64,000 nt of DNA, from positions 91,474,995 to 91,538,994 of the forward strand of contig CM035441.1 in NCBI GenBank assembly GCA_020310875.1. The letters run 5' to 3'. This DNA comes from Ceratopteris richardii (lineage: Eukaryota; Streptophyta; Polypodiopsida; Polypodiales; Pteridaceae). Under the pieces are notes generated by a model. It did not search any database and was not told the DNA's origin. It saw only the letters and a program-made list of their open reading frames with translations. Below are positions 44,705 through 55,413 of this stretch, one piece after another. The number at the start of each line of letters is the position of its first letter. The stretch's first letter is position 1. The position numbers were made by a program, and so were the translations under genes.

Positions 44705-45216
44705 TGTTAATCTTATAGTTAATCTACTTTGTTAACAGATCTGTACGTGGGTTCTTGGGATGGTCAGGGGTCTATAATACAGAGACCCTTTATGTATTTT
44801 CTCCAGTCACTTCATTATCTTCTGACAATCACAACAGATTCAACTACCACTTTCCAGTGCATAACAACTTCCAACGATTACCATAACCACATGCGTAGAA
44901 ACTTCTACTGTTCACTTAACATTACTGTTATACTTGCACTTCACCAATAACGCAATAAGATGTTAACATAGTACGTTAATTACTTCAATATTTAACCTTA
45001 ACAATACAGGTGATACCACAATTTGATAAACTCGTAACAAAATCAAACTTCAGTCGATCGCCCAGACAGAATAGTTCGGTGATGCGTCTATCGTTCTCTT
45101 CCACTCACTGCTCTATTAATCAGAAAAGCATTACAGCATTTTGCGCAACACACTTTCAGTGTGCGTCTTTTCCTAATTATAATTAATATATTGGATAATA
45201 TTCCGGCGGTCTTACA
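44705..45216 (+). repeat. LTR of an unrelated retroelement (E)
   Basis: A 512-bp stretch starts TGTTAATCTTATAG exactly where copia C breaks off. It ends CGGTCTTACA directly before a primer-like site. It has TG...CA edges and a TATA-like TCTATAATAC at about 44,771. I found no second copy in the window, so this identification rests on edges and the primer site only. Confidence 0.55.
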
Positions 45217-45217
45217 C

Positions 45218-45241
45218 TGGTACGCACGGTGGACTCGAACC
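45218..45241 (+). promoter_or_regulatory. tRNA-derived primer-binding site of element E
   Basis: TGGTACGCACGGTGGACTCG followed by AACC looks like the complement of a tRNA 3' end: TGG pairs with CCA, and GGACTCGAACC is the complement of a T-arm (GGTTCGAGTCC). The spacing is one base short of a standard acceptor stem plus T-arm, so I cannot name the tRNA; Lys-like is possible. Confidence 0.5.
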
Positions 45242-45261
45242 TTGCAGGGAAAATTACAAGA

Positions 45262-46635
45262 TTAAGAATAATCAATGATTCCTTGTATGTACATGGTCCT
45301 AGCTAATTTAAAGGTGCCGGAAATTTTTTGTTTTAAGGATTCTAACATCTCTTGCAAAATATGTGGTTTGACAAGGTGTTCATCGATCTGCACAGAGCTT
45401 GAAGCTATAACTTGAGATAACAAAACTTCAGCCTGATTCTGCAAAAATGCTTCTTGGAGGTAGAAGTTGTTTGCCAGCGCAGCATCTCGGCGTAATTTCA
45501 CTTCTTCAATCGCTGCATCGATACACAATAGGAGCTCCTACTGGATACCAAGTTGCTTCTCTCGACGTTCTAGCTCTTGGGACTGAAATTGCATGGTTTT
45601 GAAGAAGTCTTGCCTTTCCTTCTGGATAGCTTCAACGTCTTTCTTAAGTTTGAGGGTCCGACCTATTTCCTCTTCCAGTGACTTGCTTTTCTGGAAGAGT
45701 TCTTCGGTGACTTTCTTCAGCTCCGCTTCTGCTTGTAAGGCTTTCTCGGCCAACACGACAATTCTGCTCGACCCTAATGAATTGACTTGGCGTTGTATCT
45801 AAAAGGTTACCCAAAGCCTGTAGAGCGTCCTCCTTATCAGTCACTGTTTTTTAAGTTGACTGATCTCATCATAGCGAGCTGCGATGATGGCATTCTTCTC
45901 TATCAATTGGCCCTATAATGTTTGGATCTGCTCCTGCAATAAGCTTGCATTGGCTTTTGCTGCTAAGATTTCTTCCTGGAGGGGTGCGATATCAGCTTCA
46001 AGTAAATCGACCTTTGACTGATACTCCGTAGGCAGGGACTGATGGGCATCTTGTAAGTGGTGAGGGAGATGCTTGGAGAGGTGGATAAGGTAATTCCCAA
46101 TTCGGGCTAATTGAGCAAAGGAGTCAGGGACGATGGAGGTAGAGATGGTTCTAGAGGGATTAGCCGAAACGGTTGCGAAAGAAGAAGGGGGAGAGTAATC
46201 GAGAGAGGAAGGGATGGGTTGGGAATGGCAAAGGGCTACCGAATGACGAGGCAAAGGAGGAGGGCTAGGCGGTAAAGGCACTTTGGACAGAGAAAGAGGA
46301 TGAGGTGCATCTTTCAGTGAAGAGGGTGGAACAATGGGTGTTACCATAACAGGCTGCACATCCAATTGCACCAGCACTTCCTCGGTTTGCGCTTGCTCCA
46401 CGAGTTGCACAACCTCCGTGATGGTGTCGGGCACTTGCTCATGAGAGTGGGTCTACGGCTGAACGACCGTATCATCGGGATGAACATCATCCATTACAGT
46501 GTCTAGAGCGGCTTGATCCTTAGGAGATGGTGGAGCAGAGAGGATAGGTGTGAAAGAGGCGGTATCCTGCAAATGGACATTGAGGAAGAATAAACTTGAC
46601 TCTTTGAGGGGCTCAGTTTGCGATGCTTCCCCCAA
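45262..46635 (-). pseudogene. Antisense coiled-coil and proline-rich protein remnant
   Basis: Four minus-strand open pieces (46,635-46,453; 46,434-45,913; 45,756-45,538; 45,528-45,262) read as one protein broken by stops at about 46,450, 45,912 and 45,535, each TAG where CAG is plausible, and by a slip near 45,800. The N-terminal part is rich in Pro/Ser ('PLPPSPPPLPRHSVALCHSQ'). The rest is heptad-like ('KALQAEAELKKVTEELFQKS', 'VDLLEADIAPLQEEILAAKA'), so a long coiled coil. No catalytic motif is seen. It lies directly inside LTR E in opposite orientation. It may be a retroelement accessory ORF or a captured host fragment. Confidence 0.5.
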
Positions 46636-46952
46636 AAGAACTGCAAGAGGTCGTCAACCTCCATCACCTATGCGGATTCTTCGTGGAATAGAAGAGCATG
46701 CATTGGAGGAGGCTGCTCAAGTTGAATCACCGGAAGAAGGAAGGACAGTAGATGAGGGAGTCTCATTCGAGGGATGTCACCCTTTGCAATCTATCGGGAG
46801 ACGGCTTGACATTCTCAGTGAATACATCGGAAGAAAAACAAGGCCCAATTAACCGCTTCACATGCAATGGCACCGATCATGGAATAAAATGGACGAGAAA
46901 TACCATAGGTGCATTTTTGGAGGTTGAGTGCAACCAGCAAGAATTGTAGGGT

Positions 46953-47170
46953 TCAGCACTCCGGTTTAGGGTGATAGAGAATAGCAAATTCATTAGAGAA
47001 CTGACACGGCAAGAGCTGCTTCATGGTCGTCATCGGCAGAAGGGGCACGTCAACACTGCCCTCTTGAGGGAGATGGAATTCCTCAGCTACGGTGTTTAGG
47101 GTTACGACAATGTGGGGGTTGAGACATGTGAGCGGCCAACAAGTTTCTGTCGAGGGAGTGTCGGCTATAG
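46953..47170 (-). pseudogene. Upstream fragment of the same antisense gene
   Basis: The minus-strand frame reads 'TCWPLTCLNPHIVVTLNTVA' then 'FHLPQEGSVDVPLLPMTTMK' and 'QFSNEFAILYHPKPEC'. The pattern F-x-L-P-x-E-G...P.....LLPC.FS.E..I.YH resembles conserved segments found near plant transposon-linked proteins, but I cannot name the family with confidence. It probably precedes the coiled-coil region at 46,635, with decayed sequence between. Confidence 0.35.
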
Positions 47171-47250
47171 CATAGTGATGTAAGCATGTGTGCATGAGAG
47201 ATGCATGCATGTGCATGAGGAGTGTGTACATGTATATGTATGTATGAAAA

Positions 47251-47442
47251 AGCATGAATGTATGCATGAAGAATTGAATGAATGTGCATATACATATATG
47301 ATAAGAATCAAAAAGTACTTCATGAGTGTTTTATTTTTCATAACAAAGCATGAATGTATGCATGAAGAATTGAATGAATGTGCATATACATATATGATAA
47401 GAATCAAAAAGTACTTCATGAGTGTTTTATTTTTCATAACAA
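47251..47442. repeat. Perfect 96-bp tandem duplication
   Basis: Copies at 47,251-47,346 and 47,347-47,442 begin AGCATGAATGTATGCATG and end TTTCATAACAA; I see no difference between them. Perfect identity points to a recent duplication. Confidence 0.95.
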
Positions 47443-49370
47443 AGTACTTATGGTTTTTTCTAATGAAATTTGCAAAGAACATTGATGAGGATTTATGAGC
47501 AATTTAGATTCGGAGATCGGTGTTTCATATGTGCCACTTCTTCCACCATTCAGAATCAATTTCTTTATACTTCATCTTGTATTAGAATTTTACATTAGAG
47601 TTTTTGTATAGGTTTTACCTTATATCTAGAGATTGGTGATGTTATCACTTATAAATAATATAATTCTCAGAGTATTTGTTATGCAAGTCCAAGACTTCAG
47701 CTCATAAATAGACAAATAAAGATATAGCATTAAAGGGAAGAAATAAATGGAAAACCACTTATCATGTTAATTGATCTCATAAATAGCACGCACTCCACAA
47801 ATCCTTCTTCTATTTGAAAAAAATAGAAAAAAAACACCAACATTTAGAAGTTGAAACATTGATTTCTTTGTGAAAACATGAATTACAAACACTATCTTCC
47901 ATAGAATGGCATCATTCCTCAATACATACAATGTTGTGAAGGATTCCTTTCTATATAGAATTTGTATTTACAACAAAACAGAGCAAATAAATATCTTCCA
48001 ACATATGTTGGAAATAAAAATGGGCTTACTAATTAAGAGGTAATCATAGATATGGAAAATTGTACATCTTCTATTACATTTTATGCTTCCCCTTTTTGGA
48101 TCCTTCACATTTGTGCTTTTTCTTTGGTACATGCTTCAATGGAGAATAAACCGGAGGCCCCTTCTTATTATCTTGAGTCTTCTTATCTCCTGGTGGTGGA
48201 GGTGGTGAAGGAGAGTCTAGGTCATATGGACAGATAGCATCTTTCATGATGTTATGAATTTCTCTTTCTTTGACCAAAATGACCCATGCATCTGGATAAT
48301 CAGATGAATTCAGATCAAGACTATAAAATATGTGCTCTAAGAACCTAACTACATTGGCAATTACTCTGTATACACATGATGTAATGTCTTTTTGTAATGG
48401 CACATGTATTTTCATATAACCAAACTTCTCTCTTCATTCAGTTTGCAAATTCTTGGATATTGCTAATCAATGTGCATTTTCAAAAGCTTGGCAACACTAA
48501 AGAGCTAAAACAACATCACAATGCATGGCAATGGTGACATGAAAGTGCATTGAAAATATACTAGAACTTATAGTTTGCAATCACCATACTATGATTGAAG
48601 AAAGTTCATGTTGGAAAACAATGTCACATCAGTCCAAAATCCATTTAGGGCAGAAACCCTAATTTTGGTACTAAGTCATTTTTGGCACAAAAATGGGTAA
48701 ACTTTTTATGAGCCTATCTTGTAGAGCTTGAAGAGATCTTTCTAATACTATATGACATTTAGTCATCAGAGATCAGATTTGGGAGAAAACCCCAACCCTA
48801 ATTTTTTGATGATTTAGGGTTTTGACCTCATATGATAGCTCTCAGCATGAGGATCATAAAAAAGTTGCCAGATCATTCATCAAGTAGTCAGAAGTGTGAA
48901 AAAACAGGTCAAGAAGTTATTTTTAAAGTTAGCTAAAAGCAACTTTAAAAATAAAGCAAACTCACTTAAAATAAAGAAAAAGCAATTTGAAAAGTGATGT
49001 GATTAAAATAAAGCGCTTTTTTGTGAGTTTTTCGCATGGAGCTTTAAAACCTATATAAGAGAGTCTTGGGTCACTTTGTTAGACATCCTACACCTTTTGC
49101 AACACAAGCTTTGAATCTTGGTCCCTCAATAGAGGTGGTGTTCTTAGCACATGGGGCAGCCATGGTGCTATCTTGGAGCATGTTGAGGAGCCGTGTTAGC
49201 TCACAAAATGGTTGGTTTTATGCACTAATGTGGTTCTATTTGGCCAGGGAAATATGTTTGATTGCAGGTACTTGAAGAGTTAATCAATTGGATGAAAGGT
49301 ATTTGCAAACTACATGGCTACATCTTGTTCAGAGGGGAATGCCCTTGGTGTTTGGAGTTCCGATTATGGA
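47443..49370. other. AT-rich region with one doubtful small ORF
   Basis: Mostly no recognisable content. A minus-strand frame (48,415-48,074) encodes 113 residues with a Pro-rich, then Lys-rich tail ('SPSPPPPPGDKKTQDNKKGP', ending KKHKCEGSKKGKHKM), which might be the end of a nuclear protein. There is no supporting context. Confidence 0.3.
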
Positions 49371-49410
49371 AAATATGAGCATGTTTAGGATGCAATCATT
49401 TGTGTTGAGC

Positions 49411-50142
49411 AGATGCAGTTTGGGGGAAAGCCCATTCAGATTCTTGCATTTCTTGTTTAGGTATTGAATGCCTATTGTCATGCAAGCTTGGTGAGTGAAG
49501 GCCACAACCATTTTGAGGCCATGTATGCAAGTTGTGGCTTGATCATAGAAACCTATAAGTTTTCAATAAGCTTTAGATTAGGGACGTTGCGGGTTGGAAT
49601 GCACTTATGGAAGATTGCACAATGAAAGTGCCAAACAATGATTGTTATTATCTGATGTTGTGCTTGGATGTGCATTAGTGGATATGTATGCAAAGTGTGG
49701 TGCCATTGAGAAAGCTTCCAGAGTAGTTGAGAAGCTTCCTAGTGTCAGTGCTAGTGTCGTGCCTTGGTCATCGCTAGTTGCAGGCTATGCATTAAGGGGT
49801 CAATGTATGGAAGCATTAGAAAGTTTTAGGGGGATACAATGTAAAGGTCTCTCACCAGATGGAATGATGTATTCTTCTGTGTTAAATTCATGTAGTCTTG
49901 CAGGTCTTGAAGAAAAAGGTCAAGATATTTTCACACACCTAGCTGAAGATTTCTCTCCCAGTCCAGCCTTAGAGCATTATACATGCATGATGGATCTGTA
50001 TCGGTGTGCAGGGCACCTGGACAATGCTATGTTGGTAGCTAGAGGAATGCCATTTTCTGGTGACCATGCTGTGTATTATGCTCTACTGAATTCTTCTTGC
50101 AAATGGGGTGATAGAAATTCTGCAAAGTGGGTAGTTGAATAG
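49411..50142 (+). pseudogene. PPR (PLS-type) protein fragment
   Basis: The frame around 49,411-49,550 reads 'EQMQFGGKPIQ', a stop, then 'VLNAYCHASLVSEGHNHFEA'. The 166-codon frame 49,642-50,142 reads 'LGCALVDMYAKCGAIEKASR', 'PWSSLVAGYALRGQCMEALE', 'GLSPDGMMYSSVLNSCSLAG' and 'LEHYTCMMDLYRCAGHLDNA'. These are P, L and S repeats of plant organellar RNA-binding PPR proteins; 'YYALLNSSCKWGDRNSAKWV' resembles the start of an E-type tail. Full PPR genes are much longer and usually intronless. Stops, a shift and the missing 5' part make this a pseudogene. Confidence 0.85.
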
Positions 50143-50471
50143 CATAGTTGACAATGATTTACCCAGTAAATAGATAAGCTTGTAAGTCATATAAGAGGAA
50201 TGCATTCTCAGTTGTACATATTTGATGAATTTAACTAAGCATTGTTGCCCTCCATATGCATTTAGTTTGAGAACATCCTTTTCCTTTTGGTACTTGAAGA
50301 TCTAGGCTGGGTTCAGACTAAGAGGCATGGAAGGGTTCTTTTTTGATGCCACCATTGGAAAGTTCACATTAGTGGTACATAACTGCGAAAGTGAAAGAAT
50401 TTAAAGCATTTGGATGCACTGAACGCAGAAGCTGAACAATAAAAATTCATTTCCGACAGGTACACTTTTGT

Positions 50472-50990
50472 TTGGGGGGAGGGTGCCTTTTTCTTGTTCC
50501 ATGCAGGAGAATTAAAGAGGGGGCTCTGTATGCAAGCACTGCCGTAGATACAGCAGAGGGTATGACGAGTACAGACACTAATACTGATTTCGAGGATCTA
50601 GAGAAGAGTAATGACCGTACTCGACAGACAATGGAGTCGGCGGCTACTGCTGCACATAAGACTGAAAGTTCAATGTTAGATGCTGCCAAATATGCTCAGG
50701 AGAAAACACAAGATTCTGTGAATCAAATGAAAGAGAATACATCAGGTTCTGCAGTAAAAGACGAGAATGGTAAACAAAAGAAAGCGGCAGGTTTGGAAGA
50801 GTCCGTTATAGGCTCTGTAGAGGATGATAACAAAAGGGGAGGGTGTGCAGAGGGCGTCGGGGGGGGTCCTCCTGGAGGGGCTGTCATTTTTTTGTCTTCT
50901 TCACGTTTTTGGGCAGATGTCGAAGAGTGGAAAAAGGGGAGAAGAAGCGGACGATATGACTACAGAGGGAGGTTAAGGTTGGCTGGTTAG
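50472..50990 (+). CDS. Possible LEA-like hydrophilic protein, partial
   Basis: The 172-codon frame contains a hydrophilic Ala/Thr/Lys/Glu-rich segment, 'TAAHKTESSMLDAAKYAQEK' followed by 'TQDSVNQMKENTSGSA', that resembles the 11-residue amphipathic repeats of group-3 LEA proteins, which protect cells during drying. The N-terminal 'MGGGCLFLVPCRR' looks like non-coding sequence read through; CCGACAG before 50,461 may be a splice acceptor. The C-terminal half is Gly/Arg-rich and unconvincing. No second exon is evident. It could be a real exon or chance. Confidence 0.3.
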   Translation: MGGGCLFLVPCRRIKEGALYASTAVDTAEGMTSTDTNTDFEDLEKSNDRTRQTMESAATAAHKTESSMLDAAKYAQEKTQDSVNQMKENTSGSAVKDENGKQKKAAGLEESVIGSVEDDNKRGGCAEGVGGGPPGGAVIFLSSSRFWADVEEWKKGRRSGRYDYRGRLRLAG

Positions 50991-53986
50991 AAGTCTGTAC
51001 TAGCATTGAGCGCTTCTGCAACGTAGTTGGCATCTCCCTTGTTCTCACATTTATGTCTGTTCTCGTGTTCATCGCTCTTGGGGGGTGATATCTAGCAAAC
51101 GTTTTTTTTGGCCATTCGGCTCTGTGTGCACCTTCGTCCAACCTACCAGATCGAGTGTAGCTGCCTTTGTTTCTAATAATCGTTTCTGCAACCCTTTCAA
51201 GCGTCCCCCGTACATTTTTTTTGCATGTCAGAAGCTGCTGCTTTTCTTCACCCACGTTGCCATCATTGTACTCCATGCCTAATCTCTGTTCATGTCCAAT
51301 CATGTAAAAGGGACCATTCCACTGGTTTCACTACGAAGTATGAGCTATGTTCCAACCATCTCATGTGCCTAATAAATTCTCATGTACCATCTCGTCCAGT
51401 TGTTGAGTGGGCTGTGCGGCTTGTTGAGGGTTTCAAGAGGAGGGGCGCGCAGCTCTTAACGAGGGGGGGGCTTGTTCTGGAATGCTCAAGCCGACATTCA
51501 GGTGTTTCGACTAGCCTTTGTGCGCTAGGGGCAGGAGGGCCTTCGCGAAGAGTTTTAGGGGAGGGAAGAACAAATATTTACGTGCTTTTCAAGAAGTTCA
51601 AGGAAATGGGCAAGTTTGGGAAAGCGAGATGATGAAGCGGGAGTTCTGGACAAGTCAATTGTTTGAGACAGAAGGGCAACGCTGTGTACACAGTAAAGCA
51701 GTTCAGGTGTATCTCTGTATCTGCTGATTTTAATTCGAACTTTTCTGAAGTAAATGTATACGCGTGCTAATGGCTTTCATAACTGCACTGCTCCTACGTC
51801 TTGATAATGGAAGTTAGATTTGCTGAATAATTATGTGAGTGCTTACTGATGAAAGGAGAAGGGAAATTTCCGATCTGGAAAGGGAAGAAAAATGTGTATT
51901 GTAGATCAAGAGTTATTTTGATTGAATGGGAGCAAAACTTGTTTTGCAAAAAATAAGATTATGTTCTGATATCTCTGTCTAAATCATGAGCTAAAGTTCT
52001 TGTACGTTTCGTGTTGAATAGGACTAACCCTTCGCCTAATCATGATGAAAGAATTTTCTGATGATAACTGTGACTTAAAGTAAGCAGTAACGCAAATAAG
52101 CTGTAATGAAGCTTGAATTCTGAGAATCATCATGAATACCCTCTTCGATTAACTTAACTTTGTTTTGAACTTCATGGAAACTTTTTCCCTCTTAGTGGAC
52201 GAATTATTATTTGTGTTTTGTTAATAAAGAAAAACTGGTGCCCTTCATATTTCAAATGGTAGATTTTTTTTTGTTTTTTAACATACAGTATTGAAGTTTA
52301 ACAGAGGTTTCACTGTTCAGAATCTGTAGTGAATGAAAAGATCGCGAATCTTCTCTTATCATAAGACTGAATCATTGTGGGAAATTGATTCACATATTGG
52401 ATAGAAATAGACCCTGCGAGAATTGCTAGTGTTGTGATACTTGATGGCAAATATGTTTAGAATCTGTTAAACATCATGAATACTTTTTAACACGCTCATT
52501 CATGCATAGCTTCCCTTGAATTATTCATGTGCTTTATTCGTGTAAAGAACTTCCATGGTGATTAGCAAAAAAATAGCAGATTTTTTTTCAGCTGCAAGAT
52601 TAAGAAACATTTAAAATTTTCTCACTTGTTTTTTGGTTGAGCAAAATGATAAGCATCTGGTTTTCAATACAACTCAAAGTATTTATCCCTCATCAGGAGA
52701 CTACCTAACTATTCTGTGCGTGCTCTAATAGTTTCTCTAAGTCTGATGAATTGCTTTGTGTTGAGCCAACTTTTCTAAAACTCTCGGACTGAATCTGAGA
52801 AATCTATATGATGTCTAGATCTACTTTTCTCACCACTGCTAGTACTGTTGATAATGTTGAACCATTTTCACCCCATTGCTTTGGCTCACACTTGTCACCA
52901 TTAATTGCCATTCAATAGTTAAGCTGTCAACTCCTGCAACGACTTCAAACTCCTACCTTCATAGGGAACAAAAGGTCACCTGTGATAGACAGAAATTTTT
53001 CTCTGTTTTCAATTCCGCTAGGATATGAATCCCATGGTGTGAGCATGTTTCTTCTTCTGAGTATAACAGTTTATAACTCTTTTGTTCAGAACTATGCAAA
53101 TTTTGATATCTGTGTATGACATGAACTTTAGAATTCAAATTAAAACAGTAAACATAGCATGCTGACATCAATTAGTTGGTGCCCTGAAGTGGTTGTTTTT
53201 CTTCGTCAAATATGATTACTGAAAAAGAGAACAAAAATTGGATCTTAATGAAACTCACGCTCATAGAACACAACAAATCTTGACTAAAACTGATCTGAAG
53301 TTCTTTTAATCAGAAAGAAATGCTTGAATAATATTTTACGCTTAAATTCAAAGTTTTGGTTTTATAACATTGCTCCAAGTTCGACCGTGATATAATCTTT
53401 CAAGATAAACATGAATTCAAATTGTTTACTCTTCATAACTTAGCACAACTATTCTCTCATATGTTAAACTCAAGTCTTGTTTACTCTCCCGAACGTATTT
53501 CCATAATATTAGATCATTGTTTTGTGTTATTTTCCCTCTATTGGATTCACTGTTTTGGCACCTCAGCTCACTTATTTATCCGTGTGCCGTAATTCTAGTG
53601 ATTGACTTGAATCACCAAGGTCACTTTCTTGGCACTCTGTGTGCAACCCTAAGCGTGCAAGAACCGGACTACAAGAGTGAACCCGACGTGAAAGGAGGGG
53701 GTTGAGTGAAGAAAGGGAGATTACAGGGAGTGACCACTGGAGGTGGATATCCAATTGCACATGCGTTTTCTCGCTTCCTCCATCAAAACTTTGGGGTGGA
53801 ATTGTGGACTTAGGGGAAACCAAACTTGACCTAGTATCAGCAGAGTTGGGTAAAACATCATTGTGTATAGGCACTTTCCCTTGGACAAAGAGGGCTATCA
53901 TTGTTGGTGCGTTTGCCGGGAAGCATATGAACTAAAACATATACAAAGGAAGAATTCCTCGAGGGATAATTATGGGCTCCAGGTAA
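50991..53986. other. Region with no supported gene
   Basis: Short open frames at 51,085-51,727 and 53,517-53,935 have no recognisable domains. The rest (51,750-53,500) is AT-rich and full of stops. Confidence 0.4.
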
Positions 53987-54307
53987 TCTAATTGGACCGA
54001 TTCCGAGGGATTTGAACAAAATAAAGTCTCGTATAATCACTTTTTCCTTGGGCTTAGGAATCCATCAAGCCGCTATGAAGTTCTTCTTGGAGAAGAAGAA
54101 AGTGCTCACACTCTTGCTTATGGAGAGGACTTACCCATCAGCAGCTTGGTGGTGTGGATCGGCCATCTACATGATGTATTTGAAGATTATCTTCTACATG
54201 AAGATTTCGGGTTACTTCAAAGACATTGGATGGTGGTTAATATAAGATTTGCATCTTATGTTAAGAATTCAGGTACATATTCTCTTTATGCACATAGGTA
54301 CTACTAG
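53987..54307 (+). other. 106-codon open frame without a start codon
   Basis: Between TAA (53,984-53,986) and TAG (54,305-54,307) one frame is open and reads 'SRYEVLLGEEESAHTLAYGE' then 'DLPISSLVVWIGHLHDVFED'. Its composition looks like real coding sequence (acidic, balanced), unlike the overlapping frame that starts with ATG. It may be an internal exon or a transposon fragment; AG before 53,983 and GGTACAT at 54,271 could be splice sites. I do not recognise the protein. Confidence 0.3.
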
Positions 54308-54618
54308 GAGCTTATGGAGGTAGTGGCATCCATATCAGGAGGATTCCTATTTGACATAGGTACAAGAGAATTAGTACATGTATGCTTTATGCATATTTGG
54401 ATGAGGTGTTCGAGAAGGTATGTTCATATGAGTTTGAGGATTTCTGGTAGCAAACTTGTTAGCATTCTTTGCTACTTTTGTAAGTATGTGATCTTTTCAC
54501 ACACATGTCTAACTTAGGGTCTTCCATAGCCTAAAGTTAGATGAGGGTTTGCTGATTATCAGTTTTAGACTGATCCTTCCTCTTTCTGTGACTCATATTT
54601 ACTCTTCTACAACCTATT

Positions 54619-54805
54619 AGGTCACACATCTCATCATTTGTATGATTAAATGTGGTATGTTCATGTTTTGTCAATATTGGAAGATTGCTAGATTCTATGT
54701 TGTATATGCTAGACATATGGAACCTTGGACCTGTGGTATTACTAATGGGCCTACTAAATTAGGTCACACATCTCATCTTCATTTCATCATTTGTATGATT
54801 AAATG
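54619..54805. repeat. Direct repeat just before element G
   Basis: TTAGGTCACACATCTCATC and then ATTTGTATGATTAAATG occur at about 54,619-54,654 and again at 54,758-54,805, the second copy with 11 extra bases. The second copy ends exactly at the LTR of gypsy G. Confidence 0.8.
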
Positions 54806-55386
54806 TTGACAGCACACGGGAAGAAGCAAGTACGGACACACATGCAGATCTAGCACTAAGGCAACCCTTCATTTTTTTTCAAAACCCTTACATCATTTTA
54901 AAGTGATTCTCATCACTAAAAACCCTTGTAAATATCATTTCACCTTTTTGTAGCTCCATTTTGTACAAGCCGAGGAGTCCTCGAGCTTGGGGAGCCTTAG
55001 AAGTAGTTGCCTGCCAATTTTCATAATTTTTAGATCTCTTTTGAGCCCTCAAATAAGCCCTGGAACCTAATTTTTAACTAGGCCGGACACTAGGTCTGGA
55101 CAGGGCCAAAGCTAGTCAAAAACTATAAATAGAGCTAGAGAGCTCATTTTTGGGGAGAGCTTCTTATAGTTTGAGCTTGTATGAGAACTTGGTTGCAATA
55201 GAAGTGATTCCATTGTCTTACCCTCTTTGTTCTTGCCGTGTGTGCGCGTGTGTGTGTATGTGTGTGCATGTTAGTGTGCTTCTCACTCACACATTTGTGC
55301 CTTCACTTGCTCGAGGTCTTCATACCATCCTCATGTCTTCCCGGATTGACATTAAAGGAGGTGCTACTCATCACTGCGCTACACCA
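54804..55386 (+). repeat. 5' LTR of gypsy G
   Basis: Starts TGTTGACAGCACACGGG and ends near GCGCTACACCA, six bases before the primer site. The right edge is uncertain by a few bases (TACA or ACACCA). The 3' copy is outside the window, so the edges cannot be cross-checked. Confidence 0.75.
55122..55134 (+). promoter_or_regulatory. TATA box in gypsy G LTR
   Basis: ACTATAAATAGAG is a textbook plant TATA box within the LTR, placed as expected for transcription start in the R region some 30 bases on. Confidence 0.7.
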
Positions 55387-55391
55387 AATTT

Positions 55392-55413
55392 TGGCGCCGT
55401 TCCCGGGGATCGA
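55392..55413 (+). promoter_or_regulatory. tRNA-Asp primer-binding site of gypsy G
   Basis: TGGCGCCGTTCCCGGGGATC and the next two bases match the complement of the plant tRNA-Asp(GUC) 3' end (TGGCGCCGTTGCCGGGGATC...) with one mismatch at the eleventh base. tRNA-Asp priming is common in plant gypsy elements. Confidence 0.9.

Noticed and set aside
45218..45250. Possible tRNA gene on the minus strand
   Set aside because: Only the T-arm-like and 3' end portion is present; no anticodon or D arm upstream, and the T-stem does not pair. A primer-binding site fits better.
47083..47498. Met/His/Cys-rich frames around the 96-bp repeat
   Set aside because: Produced by ATGCATG-type repeats; same peptide repeated twice because of the duplication.
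53690..53702. AAAGGAGGGGG as a polypurine tract of another retroelement
   Set aside because: No LTR edge with TG and no coding sequence of a retroelement could be tied to it.
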